Of a stretch of 64,000 nt of DNA, positions 42,805-52,363 are shown piece by piece (positions within the stretch are counted from its first letter, which is position 1; each line of letters starts with the position of its first letter). Source of the stretch: Gammaproteobacteria bacterium (GTDB lineage Bacteria > Pseudomonadota > Gammaproteobacteria > Pseudomonadales > UBA5518); assembly GCA_016718385.1 (NCBI GenBank), contig JADKDK010000008.1, forward strand, positions 248,001 to 312,000, written 5' to 3'. The notes beneath the pieces are model-generated. The model was not told the origin of the DNA. It worked only from the letters and a program-made list of their open reading frames with translations, and searched no databases. The translations under genes were made by a program, and so were the position numbers.

Positions 42805-43847
42805 GCGCCAGCCTCCAGCGGGATCGCGAGACGCGCGACGAAGCTGCCCTCGACACTCCCGGTGTCGAGCGCCGCGCGATCGCCGTAGATCGCCGCGAGC
42901 CGGTCGCGGATGTTCGCCAGCGCCATGCCGCTACCGTTGCTCGCGCCCGCCTCTGCCGCGGGCAGAGGGTTGCTCACCTCGATGCGCAGCATACGCGGCT
43001 CGCAGCGCACGGCCAGGCGCACGCAACCGCCCTCGGGCCGCGGCTGCACGCCGTGGTACACCGCGTTCTCCAGCAGCGGCTGCACGCTGAGCGGCGGGAT
43101 GCGCAACGCTGCCGGCAGCACGCCGATGTCGCGCTCGATGACGAGCCGCGCGCCCAGGCGCAGCTGCTCGAGCCGCAGGTAGCGCTCGCAGAGCTCGATC
43201 TCGTCGGTCAGCGGCACCGTGGTCGCTCCCTCGCGAAGGCTGGCGCGAAACAGCGCCGAGAGGTCCTCGACCGCGCGCTCGGCACCGTCGGGATCGACCG
43301 GGATCAGGCTGGCGATGATGTTCATGCTGTTGAACAGGAAATGCGGACGTATGCGTGCCTGGAGCGCGGCGATCCGTGCGTCCATCTCGGCGCTCTGCTG
43401 GCGCAGCAGCTCGCCCTGCAGGTGGAAATAGCGCAGCGCCGCCCCGCCGAGCAGCGCGCAGATCAGCAGGTCGCGAGCGAGCCACCAGGGATCGATCGTC
43501 GGCGCGCCGCCCGCCCGCAGCCCCCCGAGGAAGGACTGGCACGCGAGGTTCGAGGCCAGGCATACCGCCAGCACCATCGCGTAGCTCGCCGCCGCGCCAG
43601 CGGCCAGCGGCCAGCCCGCTATGTGCCGGCGCAGGCCGCACAGCAATGCCGCGCTCAGCAGCATGTTCCACAGGATGAACGCCGAGGCGCGCCCGAGCCC
43701 GATCCAGTCGAAGGCCTTCAGGCCACCCGCGAACAGTTCCAGCGTGAAGGCCAGCAGCACGCTGAGCAGCAGCAGGAACAGCACCGCGGTGGCCGAGCAC
43801 AGGTCGGGGAGCAGGAAGCCGCGCGCGCCGGCGCCGGCGTCGTTCAT
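42801..43847 (-). CDS. algZ: Histidine kinase AlgZ/FimS (LytS-type)
   Basis: A 348-residue sensor of the His_kinase / LytS group. Helices span about 18-42, 55-70, 80-105 and 125-140; then a cytoplasmic kinase domain with the phospho-acceptor His169 in ARIRPHFLFNSMNIIASLIP and an N-box LSVQPLLENAVYHGVQP and G-box GSGMALANIRDRLAAIYG. It is the partner of algR, with overlapping reading frames. Confidence 0.92.
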   Translation of the reverse strand: MNDAGAGARGFLLPDLCSATAVLFLLLLSVLLAFTLELFAGGLKAFDWIGLGRASAFILWNMLLSAALLCGLRRHIAGWPLAAGAAASYAMVLAVCLASNLACQSFLGGLRAGGAPTIDPWWLARDLLICALLGGAALRYFHLQGELLRQQSAEMDARIAALQARIRPHFLFNSMNIIASLIPVDPDGAERAVEDLSALFRASLREGATTVPLTDEIELCERYLRLEQLRLGARLVIERDIGVLPAALRIPPLSVQPLLENAVYHGVQPRPEGGCVRLAVRCEPRMLRIEVSNPLPAAEAGASNGSGMALANIRDRLAAIYGDRAALDTGSVEGSFVARLAIPLEAGA

Positions 43848-44005
43848 GTGCGGGAGTTCCGCGCGGGGGCTGCGGTGCGGGTCATGGCGCTGCGGACAGT
43901 GGAAACACGCTACAGTCTAGCCCGCATTCGTCGCCCCCGTTCCTCGCCGCCGCAGACCGGCCCGGCAAACACCAGCCATCGCGCGGCTGGCGCAACAGGG
44001 GCTGC

Positions 44006-44875
44006 CTAGCCGGCAATCGCGGTAACCGGCACCGACCAGGGGTGATGCCAGTAGATGCCGGCCTCGAAGCAGGGCTCGCGGTGAAAGCGGATATCCACGA
44101 AGCCTGCCCGTTCCAGCTCGCGCCTGAGTCCCGCCTCGGAGAAGAGCCGCATCTCGAGGGTGCTGCCCGGTCCGCCATGAAACACCAGGCGGGTGAATTC
44201 CTGCGTCCGGCCGTCCATCGTGCGGTTGATCAGCACGTGCTCGCCGCCGCGCTGGCGTATCTCGAACTCGTGGAGCTCCGGAAAATGCTCCACCGTCTCG
44301 CTGTCGAGCGAAAATGGCACCGTGAACACCAGCACTCCGCCGGGCTTGAGCAGCGCGCGGAGGTTGGAGAACGCCGTCGCGACCGGCGGCACGACGTGCT
44401 CGAGGACATCGGAACTGATCACGAAGTCGTGGGCCGCGAGATACCCGGATGCGGGGGCCTGGATGTCGAGCCGCGGAGCCTTGTGATAGAAGGTGTTCGT
44501 GTAGCCCGTCCTTTGCGCGAGCAGCTCCGCGTAGCGCCCGGTGTCGCTCATGCCGATGCCGCGCAGGTGCCTGGCTTGCGCGGGAAACGTGGAAATCGCC
44601 AGTGAACGGCCGAACAGCCTGAGCGAGAGCAGATGCACGAGGCTGCGAAAGCGCACGTTCGAATCGCATAACGCGCAGTTCCCGCCGTCGCGCTCCAGCG
44701 CCGCAACAGGGACCGAGCACGTCGATGAGCACACGTTGCAGCGGTAGATCAGCGTGCCGGCGGGCACGGGACTGGCGGCAGAAGTATCGATCAGGCTGGA
44801 CGCCGGCCGCAGGAGACGCTGCACGCGATGTCTCAGGCGGGGAACCATCTCCAGCATGGCTCGAATCGTGGTCAT
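44006..44875 (-). CDS. SAM-dependent methyltransferase with zinc-ribbon-like N-terminus
   Basis: A 289-residue protein. CNVCSSTCSVPVAALERDGG then NCALCDSNVRFRS (about 46-72) forms a likely four-Cys zinc site. A class I methyltransferase core follows, with a motif-I-like LRGIGMSDTGRYAELLAQRT, then HDFVISSDVLEHVVPPVATA, typical of methyltransferases of cell-surface or secondary metabolism, and LLKPGGVLVFTVPFSLDSET. A C-terminal part with EAGLRRELERAGFVDIRFHR resembles sugar or glycan methyltransferases. Substrate unknown. It is divergent from argH. Confidence 0.8.
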   Translation of the reverse strand: MTTIRAMLEMVPRLRHRVQRLLRPASSLIDTSAASPVPAGTLIYRCNVCSSTCSVPVAALERDGGNCALCDSNVRFRSLVHLLSLRLFGRSLAISTFPAQARHLRGIGMSDTGRYAELLAQRTGYTNTFYHKAPRLDIQAPASGYLAAHDFVISSDVLEHVVPPVATAFSNLRALLKPGGVLVFTVPFSLDSETVEHFPELHEFEIRQRGGEHVLINRTMDGRTQEFTRLVFHGGPGSTLEMRLFSEAGLRRELERAGFVDIRFHREPCFEAGIYWHHPWSVPVTAIAG

Positions 44876-45052
44876 GTGCGTCCCGTGGTGCGTGATGGTC
44901 GGGTGGGCACCCGCGCGCGAGGGCAGTGCCGGACGGTCCGGATTGTACCCCGAGCGCGCGCAATCCCCTGCGTATCACCTGCGTGGGCCGGTATGCGGCC
45001 AGGTCGGTGAAGCGCGCCAGGCAAGCGGCGCAGCGGGCTGCGGGGCTGCTGC

Positions 45053-45058
45053 TATAAT
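45053..45058 (+). promoter_or_regulatory. Putative -10 element for argH
   Basis: TATAAT lies 35 bases before the argH ATG; no clear -35 is present. Confidence 0.5.
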
Positions 45059-45092
45059 CGCCGCCCGCTCGAGCCCGCGATCAAGGAAAGCC

Positions 45093-46496
45093 ATGGAAAA
45101 GCAGCAGACTTCGACCCTCTGGGGAGGGCGTTTCAGCGAGAGCACCGACGCCTTCGTGCAGCGCTTCACCGCCTCGGTGGACTTCGACCGCCGCCTCGCG
45201 CTGCACGACATCCGCGGCTCGCTGGCCCACGCCGCGATGCTCGCCCGCGCCGGGCTGCTGAGCGCTCAGGAGCACGCCGCGATCGTCGCGGGCCTCGGCG
45301 AGATCCGCCGCGAGATCGAGCAAGGCCGCTTCGAGTGGAGCGTGGAGCTCGAGGACGTGCACATGAACATCGAGGCGCGCCTCACCGAGCGCATCGGCAT
45401 CGCGGGCAAGAAGCTGCACACCGGGCGCTCGCGCAACGACCAGGTCGCGACCGATGTGCGCCTGTACCTGCGCGACGAGATCGATGCCATCGCCGCCGAG
45501 CTCACGCGCCTGCAGCAGGGACTGGTCGAGCTCGCCGCGCGCGAGGCCGCGACCATCATGCCGGGCTTCACGCACCTGCAGACCGCGCAGCCCGTGACCT
45601 TCGGCCACCACATGCTGGCATGGAACGAGATGCTCGAGCGCGACTACGCGCGCCTGCTCGACTGCCGCGCGCGCATGAACGTCTCGCCACTCGGCGCCGC
45701 GGCGCTCGCCGGAACCAGCTATCCGATCGACCGCGAATTCACCGCGACCGAGCTCGGCTTCACCGCACCCACGCGCAACAGCCTCGACTCTGTCGCCGAC
45801 CGCGATTTCGCCATCGAGTTCTGCGCCTTCGCCGCGCTGCTGATGACCCACCTCTCACGCTTCAGCGAGGAACTGGTGCTGTGGACCTCGGCGCAGTTCG
45901 GCTTCGTGAACCTGCCCGACCGCTTCTGCACCGGCTCCTCGATCATGCCGCAGAAGAAGAACCCGGACGTACCCGAGCTGGTTCGCGGCAAGAGCGGACG
46001 CGTCACCGGCCACCTGATGAGCCTGCTGATGCTGATGAAGTCGCAGCCGCTGGCATACAACAAGGACAACCAGGAGGACAAGGAGCCGCTGTTCGACACC
46101 ATCGACACCGTGCGCGACTCGCTGCACGCCTTCGCCGACATGATGCCGGCGCTGACCGTCAACGAGGCCACCCTGCGCGAGGCCGCGCGCCGCGGCTTTG
46201 CGACCGCCACGGACCTCGCCGACTACCTGGTGCGCAAGGGCATGCCGTTTCGCGACGCGCACGAGGTGGTGGGCAAGGCCGTCGCCGCAGGAGTGGCCGC
46301 GCGCACGGACCTGGCCGACATGCCGCTCGAGACGCTGCGCGGCTTCAGCGCGACGATCGGGGCGGATGTGTTCGAGGTGCTGAGCCTGGAAGGCTCGGTG
46401 AGCGCGCGCGACCACATCGGCGGCACCGCGCCGCGGCGGGTCGCGCAGGCGGCGGCCGAGGCGCGCGCGCGCCTCGCTGCGCGCACCGCGCCCTGA
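45093..46496 (+). CDS. argH: Argininosuccinate lyase
   Basis: A 467-residue fumarase-superfamily enzyme that splits argininosuccinate to arginine and fumarate. Conserved regions are LWGGRFSESTDAFVQRFTAS, EDVHMNIEARLTERIG, LHTGRSRNDQVATDVRLYLR, TIMPGFTHLQTAQPVTFGHH and the signature GSSIMPQKKNPDVPELVRGK. GGAAAGCC stands before the ATG at 45093; the frame opening at 44754 reads through the promoter. The argH-cyaA neighbourhood is as in Pseudomonas. Confidence 0.97.
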   Translation: MEKQQTSTLWGGRFSESTDAFVQRFTASVDFDRRLALHDIRGSLAHAAMLARAGLLSAQEHAAIVAGLGEIRREIEQGRFEWSVELEDVHMNIEARLTERIGIAGKKLHTGRSRNDQVATDVRLYLRDEIDAIAAELTRLQQGLVELAAREAATIMPGFTHLQTAQPVTFGHHMLAWNEMLERDYARLLDCRARMNVSPLGAAALAGTSYPIDREFTATELGFTAPTRNSLDSVADRDFAIEFCAFAALLMTHLSRFSEELVLWTSAQFGFVNLPDRFCTGSSIMPQKKNPDVPELVRGKSGRVTGHLMSLLMLMKSQPLAYNKDNQEDKEPLFDTIDTVRDSLHAFADMMPALTVNEATLREAARRGFATATDLADYLVRKGMPFRDAHEVVGKAVAAGVAARTDLADMPLETLRGFSATIGADVFEVLSLEGSVSARDHIGGTAPRRVAQAAAEARARLAARTAP

Positions 46497-46514
46497 GCCG
46501 CCAGGCCGGCCCGC

Positions 46515-46520
46515 TATACT
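46515..46520 (+). promoter_or_regulatory. Possible -10 element immediately before cyaA
   Basis: TATACT ends only seven bases before the cyaA ATG at 46528. If it is used, transcription would begin at or next to the start codon, giving a leaderless mRNA; no ribosome-binding site is visible in the gap. Confidence 0.35.
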
Positions 46521-46527
46521 TGGCGGC

Positions 46528-49403
46528 ATGCCCACGCTTGCCGCCATCACACCTGCCGACGAAGGCATAGACCGCAAGGAGTTGCGGCGGCTGCTCACGC
46601 GCTTTCGCGCGATCAGCGCCGCGCGGCTCGAGCGCGTGCGCGGCATGCTGGCACCGCGCCAGCGCCAGTTCCTCGACCTGCTGCCGCTGCTGCTGCACAT
46701 CGATCACCCCGCCCTGCCGGGCTACGTCTCGCAGCACACGCCCTGCGGCATCAGCGGCTACACGCCCTCGGCCACGGAGCTCGCACAGGCCAGGCGGCTC
46801 GCGCTCAGCTTCAGCCCGCAGCGCCTTTCCGTACCCGAGCCCCGCCTGCACGCGGTCTACCTGATGGGCAGCTCGGGCACGCTGGGGCACTCCGACGGCA
46901 GCGACCTCGATATCTGGATCTGTTACCCCGAGGAGCTCGGCAGCGAGGAGCTCGCGCTGCTGGCGCGCAAGGCCGTGCTGCTGCAGCAGTGGGCGCACGG
47001 CATCGGGCTGGAAGCGCACCTGTTCCTGATGAACGGCGAGAAATTCAAGCGCGGCCAGCGCGACGCGCTGACCGGCGAGAACTGCGGGACGGCGCAGCAC
47101 TACCTGCTGCTCGACGAGTTCTACCGCACCGCGATCCTGCTCGCCGGTCGCCTGCCGGCATGGTGGCTGATCCCGCCGCGGCACGAGCAGCACTACGACG
47201 AGTACTGCAGCCACCTGGTGCGCAAGCGCTACGCGGGCCGTGCCGGGCTGGTGGATTTCGGGGGTATCGCGGAGCTGCCGGCAGGCGAGTTCCTCGGCGC
47301 CGGCATCTGGCAACTCTACAAGGCCATCGACTCGCCCTACAAATCGGTACTCAAACTGCTGCTGTTCGAGGTCTACGCAGCCGATCACCCGGCCGCCGCC
47401 TGCCTCAGCGCCGACTACAAGCGCGCGGTCTGCGCCGGACTAGATGACATCGACGAGCTCGACCCCTACGTGATGGTCTACCGGCGCATCGAGCGTCACC
47501 TGCTGGCGCGCGAGCAACCAGCGCGCCTGGAGATCGTGCGCCGTTGCCTGTACTACAAGGCGGGCAAGAAGCTGTCGCAGCCCCCGCGAGCAGGCAAGCC
47601 CTCGTGGCAGCGGCTGCTGATGGAACGCCTGGTCGCCGAGTGGGGCTGGGACAGGGACAAGCTCGCGCTGCTCGACTCGCGCTCGCAGTGGAAGATCCAG
47701 GACGTCGAGGCCGAGCGCAACGAGCTGGTGAAGGAGCTCACCTCGAGCTACCGCTTCCTGTCGGAGTTCGCGCGCCGCGGCGATGCGGCTCGCGCCATCG
47801 AGGCGCGCGAGTTCAACATCCTCGGGCGCAGGCTCTTCGCGGCCTACGAGCGCAAGGCCGGCAAGATAGACGCCGTGAACCCGGGACGCGCGATCAACGT
47901 CACCGAGAACGAGATCAGCATCGGCACGTTGCGCGTGGCCGACGGGGCGCCGGCGCTGTGGGCGGCATGGGCCGGCGTCACGCGCGGGAGCAGCAGGCCC
48001 GCCGGACGCGCGCTCAGGCAGGCGCCCAGCCTGAGCGAACTGCTGTGCTGGTGCCTCGTGAACGGGGTGATCGGCGAGCGCACGCGCATCGCGGTGCGCG
48101 AGCGCGCCGACGGCCTGAGCGCCGGCGAGGTGCAGGGCATGCTGCGTGAACTGCGCGAGCACGTGCTGGGCGAGCATGCCGACGTGGCACCGGGCGACGA
48201 GGCATTCGCGAGCGCCGCGCGCAGGTCACGGACCTGCTGGTGTTCGTGAACGTCGCCGCGGATCCGATGCGCCTCGCGCGCGAACAGGGGCTGCAGCGCG
48301 TCAGCAGCCGCATCGACTCCCTCGGCTACAGCGCGCTGCGCGAGAACCTCGTGCTCAACGTCGAGACCGTGGCACGCAACAGCTGGGGCGAGCTGGTCAG
48401 CGCGCGGCATGCCGGCGTGGAGGGCCTGCTGCGATGCCTGCGCGACTTCCTGCCGCTGGCGCACGGCAACGCGGGCCTGCGCGTCGCGGTGCGCTGTTTC
48501 TGTCCCAGCCGCGCCGAGCCGATCGCGACCCGCGTGGGGGAAGTGTTGGGTGATCTCGCACACCACGTCCAGCGCGAGCGTGGCGCCAGCGCGCGCTACG
48601 TGCTGGAGATCCGCAACCAGCTGCACGTGCTGCAGCACCGGCGCGGCGCGGGCAGCAGCGCCAGCGCCGACAGCCTGGCGGCGCTCTACGAGGTCCTCGG
48701 CGAGCCGCAGCCGCAGTGGTCCCCGCTCGCGATCGACCGCCATGCGCTGGAGCGCACGCCGTTGCCGGTGATCGCCGCCCGCATGACGCCGTGGCGCTGC
48801 AGCGTCTTCAGCGAGGCGCGGGCCGAAGCCATCGCCGTCACCATCGTCGACGAGCACGGGTCCTTGCTGCGCGCGGATTACGCCGGCGCGCGCGAGGGCA
48901 CGCTGCTCGGCGCCATCGCGCAGTTCCTCGAATCGGTGCGCTATCGCCAGAACGGCAGCGGCGGCGCCGATCCCGCCGTGACGCGCGCGACGGAGCCGCC
49001 GCGCTTTTTCCGCCTGGTCCGCGCGGCCGGCGGGGACTACAGCACCCGGGAGCTGCCCGCGCCCCCGGGCTACCGTCCCGGGTCCTTCCTGGAGGTGCAG
49101 GCCATCGCCGAGGCGCACGAGGGCGAGCCGCTGTTCACGGTGTACTGCGACGGCGTGGCCTTCTCGCAGCGCGAGCTCGGCGCGGATTTCCACGCGCGAC
49201 TCGGCGCGCACATCCTCGGGCGGCGCCGCGAAGCGAGTGCCTATCCCGTCTACCTCACCGACCTCGACCTGAGCGCCCTGGCGCCGGCCGCCGGGGCGCC
49301 GCTGCAGACCGTGCATTACCTGCGCCACCGGCAACGGCTGGAGGCCTCGATCAACGCCGCGCTCGCGGGGAGCGATGCCATCCGCGACGGGCTGGCTATA
49401 TAA
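46528..49403 (+). CDS. cyaA: Class I adenylate cyclase, split by a frameshift
   Basis: Class I (enterobacterial-type) adenylate cyclase making cAMP for Crp/Vfr-type regulators. The N-terminal half (from MPTLAAITPADEGIDRKELR) has the catalytic VYLMGSSGTLGHSDGSDLDI then WICY, VHLF-like LEAHLFLMNGEKF, and RLPAWWLIPPRHEQHYDEYC. The frame ends at 48249 after FASAARRSRTCWCS. A second frame reads AQVTDLLVFVNVAADPMRLA then LQRVSSRIDSLGYSALRENL and continues to 49403. The junction lies near 48212-48222 in a GC-repeat-rich stretch, so one missing or extra base there is the simplest explanation; repaired, the protein has about 957 residues, normal for the family. As written, only the catalytic half is translated. 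Confidence 0.9.
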
Positions 49404-49404
49404 T
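49399..49404 (+). promoter_or_regulatory. Putative -10 element for lptM-lysA-dapF operon
   Basis: TATAAT overlaps the cyaA stop and stands 29 bases before the lptM GTG. A -35 is not obvious. Confidence 0.5.
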
Positions 49405-49433
49405 CGCCGTCCATTTCTCCCGGACCGGCCACC

Positions 49434-49550
49434 GTGCGCTTGCTCATTCTCTCGACATTGCTCGGCGTCGCGCTGCTCGCTGGCTGCGGCCAGAAGGGCC
49501 CGTTGTTCCTGCCCCCGGAGACGCCGCCCGGCCAGGCCGGCACGCCATGA
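49434..49550 (+). CDS. lptM: Small lipoprotein LptM (YifL/LppL)
   Basis: A 38-residue lipoprotein starting at GTG 49434: VRLLILSTLLGVALLAGC with an LLAGC lipobox, then GQKGPLFLPPETPP. The GQKGPLxxP motif and location directly before lysA identify LptM/YifL, which helps the LPS transport protein LptD to acquire its native disulphides. Its stop overlaps the lysA ATG by four bases (ATGA). Confidence 0.92.
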   Translation: MRLLILSTLLGVALLAGCGQKGPLFLPPETPPGQAGTP

Positions 49551-50809
49551 CGGAGGCTTTCCACTACCGTGACGGCGTGCTGTGCGCCGAGGACGTCGCG
49601 CTGGATGACATCGCCGCGCGCTTCGGCACTCCGGTCTACGTCTACTCGCGCACGGCGATCGAGGCGCAGTACGACGCCTTCGCGGCGGCGCTGGCCGCGG
49701 CGCCCTCGCACCTGATCTGCTACGCCGTGAAGGCGAACTCGAACCTCGCGGTGCTGAACCTGCTCGCGCGTCGGGGCGCGGGTTTCGACATCGTCTCCGG
49801 CGGCGAACTCAGGCGCGTGCTGATGGCCGGGGGTGACCCCGGGCGCATCGTGTTCTCCGGCGTCGCCAAATCGCGCGAGGACATCGTCGCCGCGCTCGAG
49901 GCCCGGATCCTCTGCTTCAACGTCGAATCGCCCGCCGAGCTCGAGCGGCTGCAGGTGGTCGCGGCCGCGCACGGCACCGAGGCCGCGATCTCGATCCGCG
50001 TCAACCCGGACGTCGACGCACAGAGCCACCCGTACATCTCCACCGGCCTGCGCGAGAACAAGTTCGGCGTCTCGATCAGCGAGGCTCCCGCGCTCTACGC
50101 GCGCGCCGCAGACCTGCCGAACATCCGCGTCACCGGCATCGACTGCCACATCGGCTCGCAGCTGACCGCGCTCGGCCCCTTTGTCGATGCGCTCGACCGC
50201 GTGCTGGCAATGGTCGACGAGCTCGCGGCGCAGGGCATAGCACTCCACCACATCGACGTGGGCGGCGGGCTCGGCGTGGTCTACGGCGAGGAGCATCCGC
50301 CCACGCCCGCCGAGTACGCCGCGGCGCTGCTCGCGCGCTTCGGCAATCGCCCGCACACCCTGCTCACCGAGCCCGGGCGCGCGATCGTGGCGCGCGCCGG
50401 CGCGCTGCTCACCCGCGTCGAGTACCTGAAGGACAACGGCGACAAGCGCTTCGCGATCGTCGATGCCGGCATGAACGACCTGATCCGGCCCTCGCTGTAC
50501 GGCGCCTGGATGGGCATCGAGGCGGTGCGGCCGCGCCACGACATCGAGCACGCCGTCTATGACGTGGTCGGGCCGGTGTGCGAATCCAGCGACTTCCTCG
50601 GCAAGAACCGCAGCCTGGCGCTGACCGGCGGCGAGCTGCTCGCCGTGACCGGCGCGGGCGCGTATTCCTTCGCGATGAGCTCCAACTACAACAGCCGCTG
50701 CCGCCCGGCCGAGGTCATGGTCGACGGCGACACCGCGTTCCTGGTGCGCGCGCGCGAGAGCTTCGAGGACCTGGTGCGCGGCGAGCAGCTGCTGCCGGCG
50801 GACGCCTGA
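49547..50809 (+). CDS. lysA: Diaminopimelate decarboxylase
   Basis: A 420-residue PLP enzyme that makes L-lysine from meso-diaminopimelate. The PLP Lys is in ICYAVKANSNLAVL (about 61-74). HIGSQLTALGPF, IDVGGGLGVVYGEEHPP, LTEPGRAIVARAG and VVGPVCESSDFLGKNR are the other cofactor and substrate motifs, and YNSRCRPAEVMVDG closes the active site at the dimer interface. It is followed one base later by dapF. Confidence 0.97.
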   Translation: MTEAFHYRDGVLCAEDVALDDIAARFGTPVYVYSRTAIEAQYDAFAAALAAAPSHLICYAVKANSNLAVLNLLARRGAGFDIVSGGELRRVLMAGGDPGRIVFSGVAKSREDIVAALEARILCFNVESPAELERLQVVAAAHGTEAAISIRVNPDVDAQSHPYISTGLRENKFGVSISEAPALYARAADLPNIRVTGIDCHIGSQLTALGPFVDALDRVLAMVDELAAQGIALHHIDVGGGLGVVYGEEHPPTPAEYAAALLARFGNRPHTLLTEPGRAIVARAGALLTRVEYLKDNGDKRFAIVDAGMNDLIRPSLYGAWMGIEAVRPRHDIEHAVYDVVGPVCESSDFLGKNRSLALTGGELLAVTGAGAYSFAMSSNYNSRCRPAEVMVDGDTAFLVRARESFEDLVRGEQLLPADA

Positions 50810-50810
50810 G

Positions 50811-51641
50811 ATGCTGCTGCGCTTCACCAAGATGCACGGGCTCGGCAACGACTTCGTCGTGCTCGACCTGATCACGCAGTCGGTGCGCCTCGACGCGCCG
50901 TTGATCCGCTTCCTCGCCGACCGCCACCGCGGCATCGGCTGCGACCAGGTGCTGGTGGTGGAGCCGCCCACTGATCCCGACATGGACTTCCTCTACCGCA
51001 TCTACAACCAGGACGGCAGCGAGGCGCAGCAGTGCGGCAACGGCGCGCGCTGCGTGGCGAAGTTCATCCGCGACCGTCGCCTCAGCGCGAAGCGGCGCCT
51101 GCGCGTGCAAACGCTGGGCGGACCGATCAGCATGAGCTGCGGCAAGGGCAACGTGGTCACGGTGAGCATGGGGATCCCGCGCCTCGCACCGCAAGAAATA
51201 CCATTCACGGCCGCCCGCCAGGCCACCGTCTATACTCTCGAAGCCTGCGGACAGCCGGTCGAGATCAGCGCCGTGTCGATGGGGAATCCCCACGCGGTGC
51301 TGGTGGTGGACGACGTGGAAACCGCTCCCGTTGCGACGCTCGGTCCGGTGCTGGAACAGCACCCGGACTTCCCCGAGCGCACCAACGTCGGCTTCATGCA
51401 GGTGCTGGACCGCGGTGAAGTGCGGCTTCGCGTGTTCGAGCGCGGCGCCGGCGAGACCATGGCCTGCGGCAGCGGCGCCTGCGCCGCGGTGGTGGCAGGC
51501 CGTATCCGCGGCCTGCTCGATGAGCGCGTGCGCGTGCACCTGCCGGGCGGCTTCCTGCAGATCGAATGGCGGGGCGAGGGCGACCCGCTGATGATGACCG
51601 GCCCCGCGACCACGGTATTCGAAGGACAGATCGCACTATGA
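50811..51641 (+). CDS. dapF: Diaminopimelate epimerase
   Basis: A 276-residue enzyme that converts LL- to meso-diaminopimelate for lysine and peptidoglycan. The two catalytic cysteines are in EAQQCGNGARCVAKF (near residue 75) and ETMACGSGACAAVVAG (near 219). The N-terminal FTKMHGLGNDFVVLD is diagnostic. The stop overlaps the DUF484 gene by four bases. Confidence 0.97.
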   Translation: MLLRFTKMHGLGNDFVVLDLITQSVRLDAPLIRFLADRHRGIGCDQVLVVEPPTDPDMDFLYRIYNQDGSEAQQCGNGARCVAKFIRDRRLSAKRRLRVQTLGGPISMSCGKGNVVTVSMGIPRLAPQEIPFTAARQATVYTLEACGQPVEISAVSMGNPHAVLVVDDVETAPVATLGPVLEQHPDFPERTNVGFMQVLDRGEVRLRVFERGAGETMACGSGACAAVVAGRIRGLLDERVRVHLPGGFLQIEWRGEGDPLMMTGPATTVFEGQIAL

Positions 51642-52363
51642 AAGAAGAATTCGGCGCCATCCTGCGCATGCGGGCGACGGAAATCGGGGCGGACAACGGG
51701 CCCGGCGCGGAGCAGGTGCTGGCGTACCTGGCGCGCCACCCGGACTTTTTCCTGCGCCACGATGCCATCCTCGCCGAGCTCGAGCTGCCGCACCGGTCCG
51801 GCGCCGCGGTGTCGCTGGTGGAGCGCCAGGTGGCGCTGCTGCGCGAGCGCAATATCGAGTCGCGCGAGCGCCTGAACCGCTTGCTCGAGACCGCGCGCGA
51901 GAACGACGAGCTGTTCACCAAGACACGCCGGTTGATCCTCGCGCTGCTCGAGGCCGAGTCGCTCGAGCGGCTCGCGCAGGTGCTGGTGCTGGGCCTGCGG
52001 CGCGAGTTCGACGTGGAGCACGCGCGCCTGCTGCTGATCGAGGACGCGGCCAGCCACTGGCAGCACGGCGGCGAGCGCATCGCGCGCGAGGCCGCCGAGG
52101 CGGCCCTCAACGGCGTCATGCGCCAGGACAAGCCGGTATCCGGACCGCTGCGTCCGCAGGCCCGCGAGGCGCTGTTCGGCGCCCACGGCGACAACGTGCT
52201 GTCCTCGGTGGTCGTGACCGTGGCGCACGCGCACCCGATCGCGATCATCGCGCTCGGCAGCTGCGACGCGCGGCGCTTCCACGGCGAGATGGGCACGATG
52301 TTCATGGAGCTCATCGGCGACGTGCTGCAGCGCCTGTTGCCGCGCTTCACCGGACCGCAGTGA
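51638..52363 (+). CDS. DUF484 family protein
   Basis: A 241-residue cytoplasmic protein with an N-terminal AEQVLAYLARHPDFFLRHDA, a long coiled coil (VSLVERQVALLRERNIESRE), and a GAF-like C-terminal domain ending in LGSCDARRFHGEMGTMFMEL. DUF484 proteins lie between dapF and xerC in many gammaproteobacteria, as here; their function is not established. The ATG at 51638 is used; the longer frame from 51566 has no conserved leader. Confidence 0.93.
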   Translation: MKEEFGAILRMRATEIGADNGPGAEQVLAYLARHPDFFLRHDAILAELELPHRSGAAVSLVERQVALLRERNIESRERLNRLLETARENDELFTKTRRLILALLEAESLERLAQVLVLGLRREFDVEHARLLLIEDAASHWQHGGERIAREAAEAALNGVMRQDKPVSGPLRPQAREALFGAHGDNVLSSVVVTVAHAHPIAIIALGSCDARRFHGEMGTMFMELIGDVLQRLLPRFTGPQ

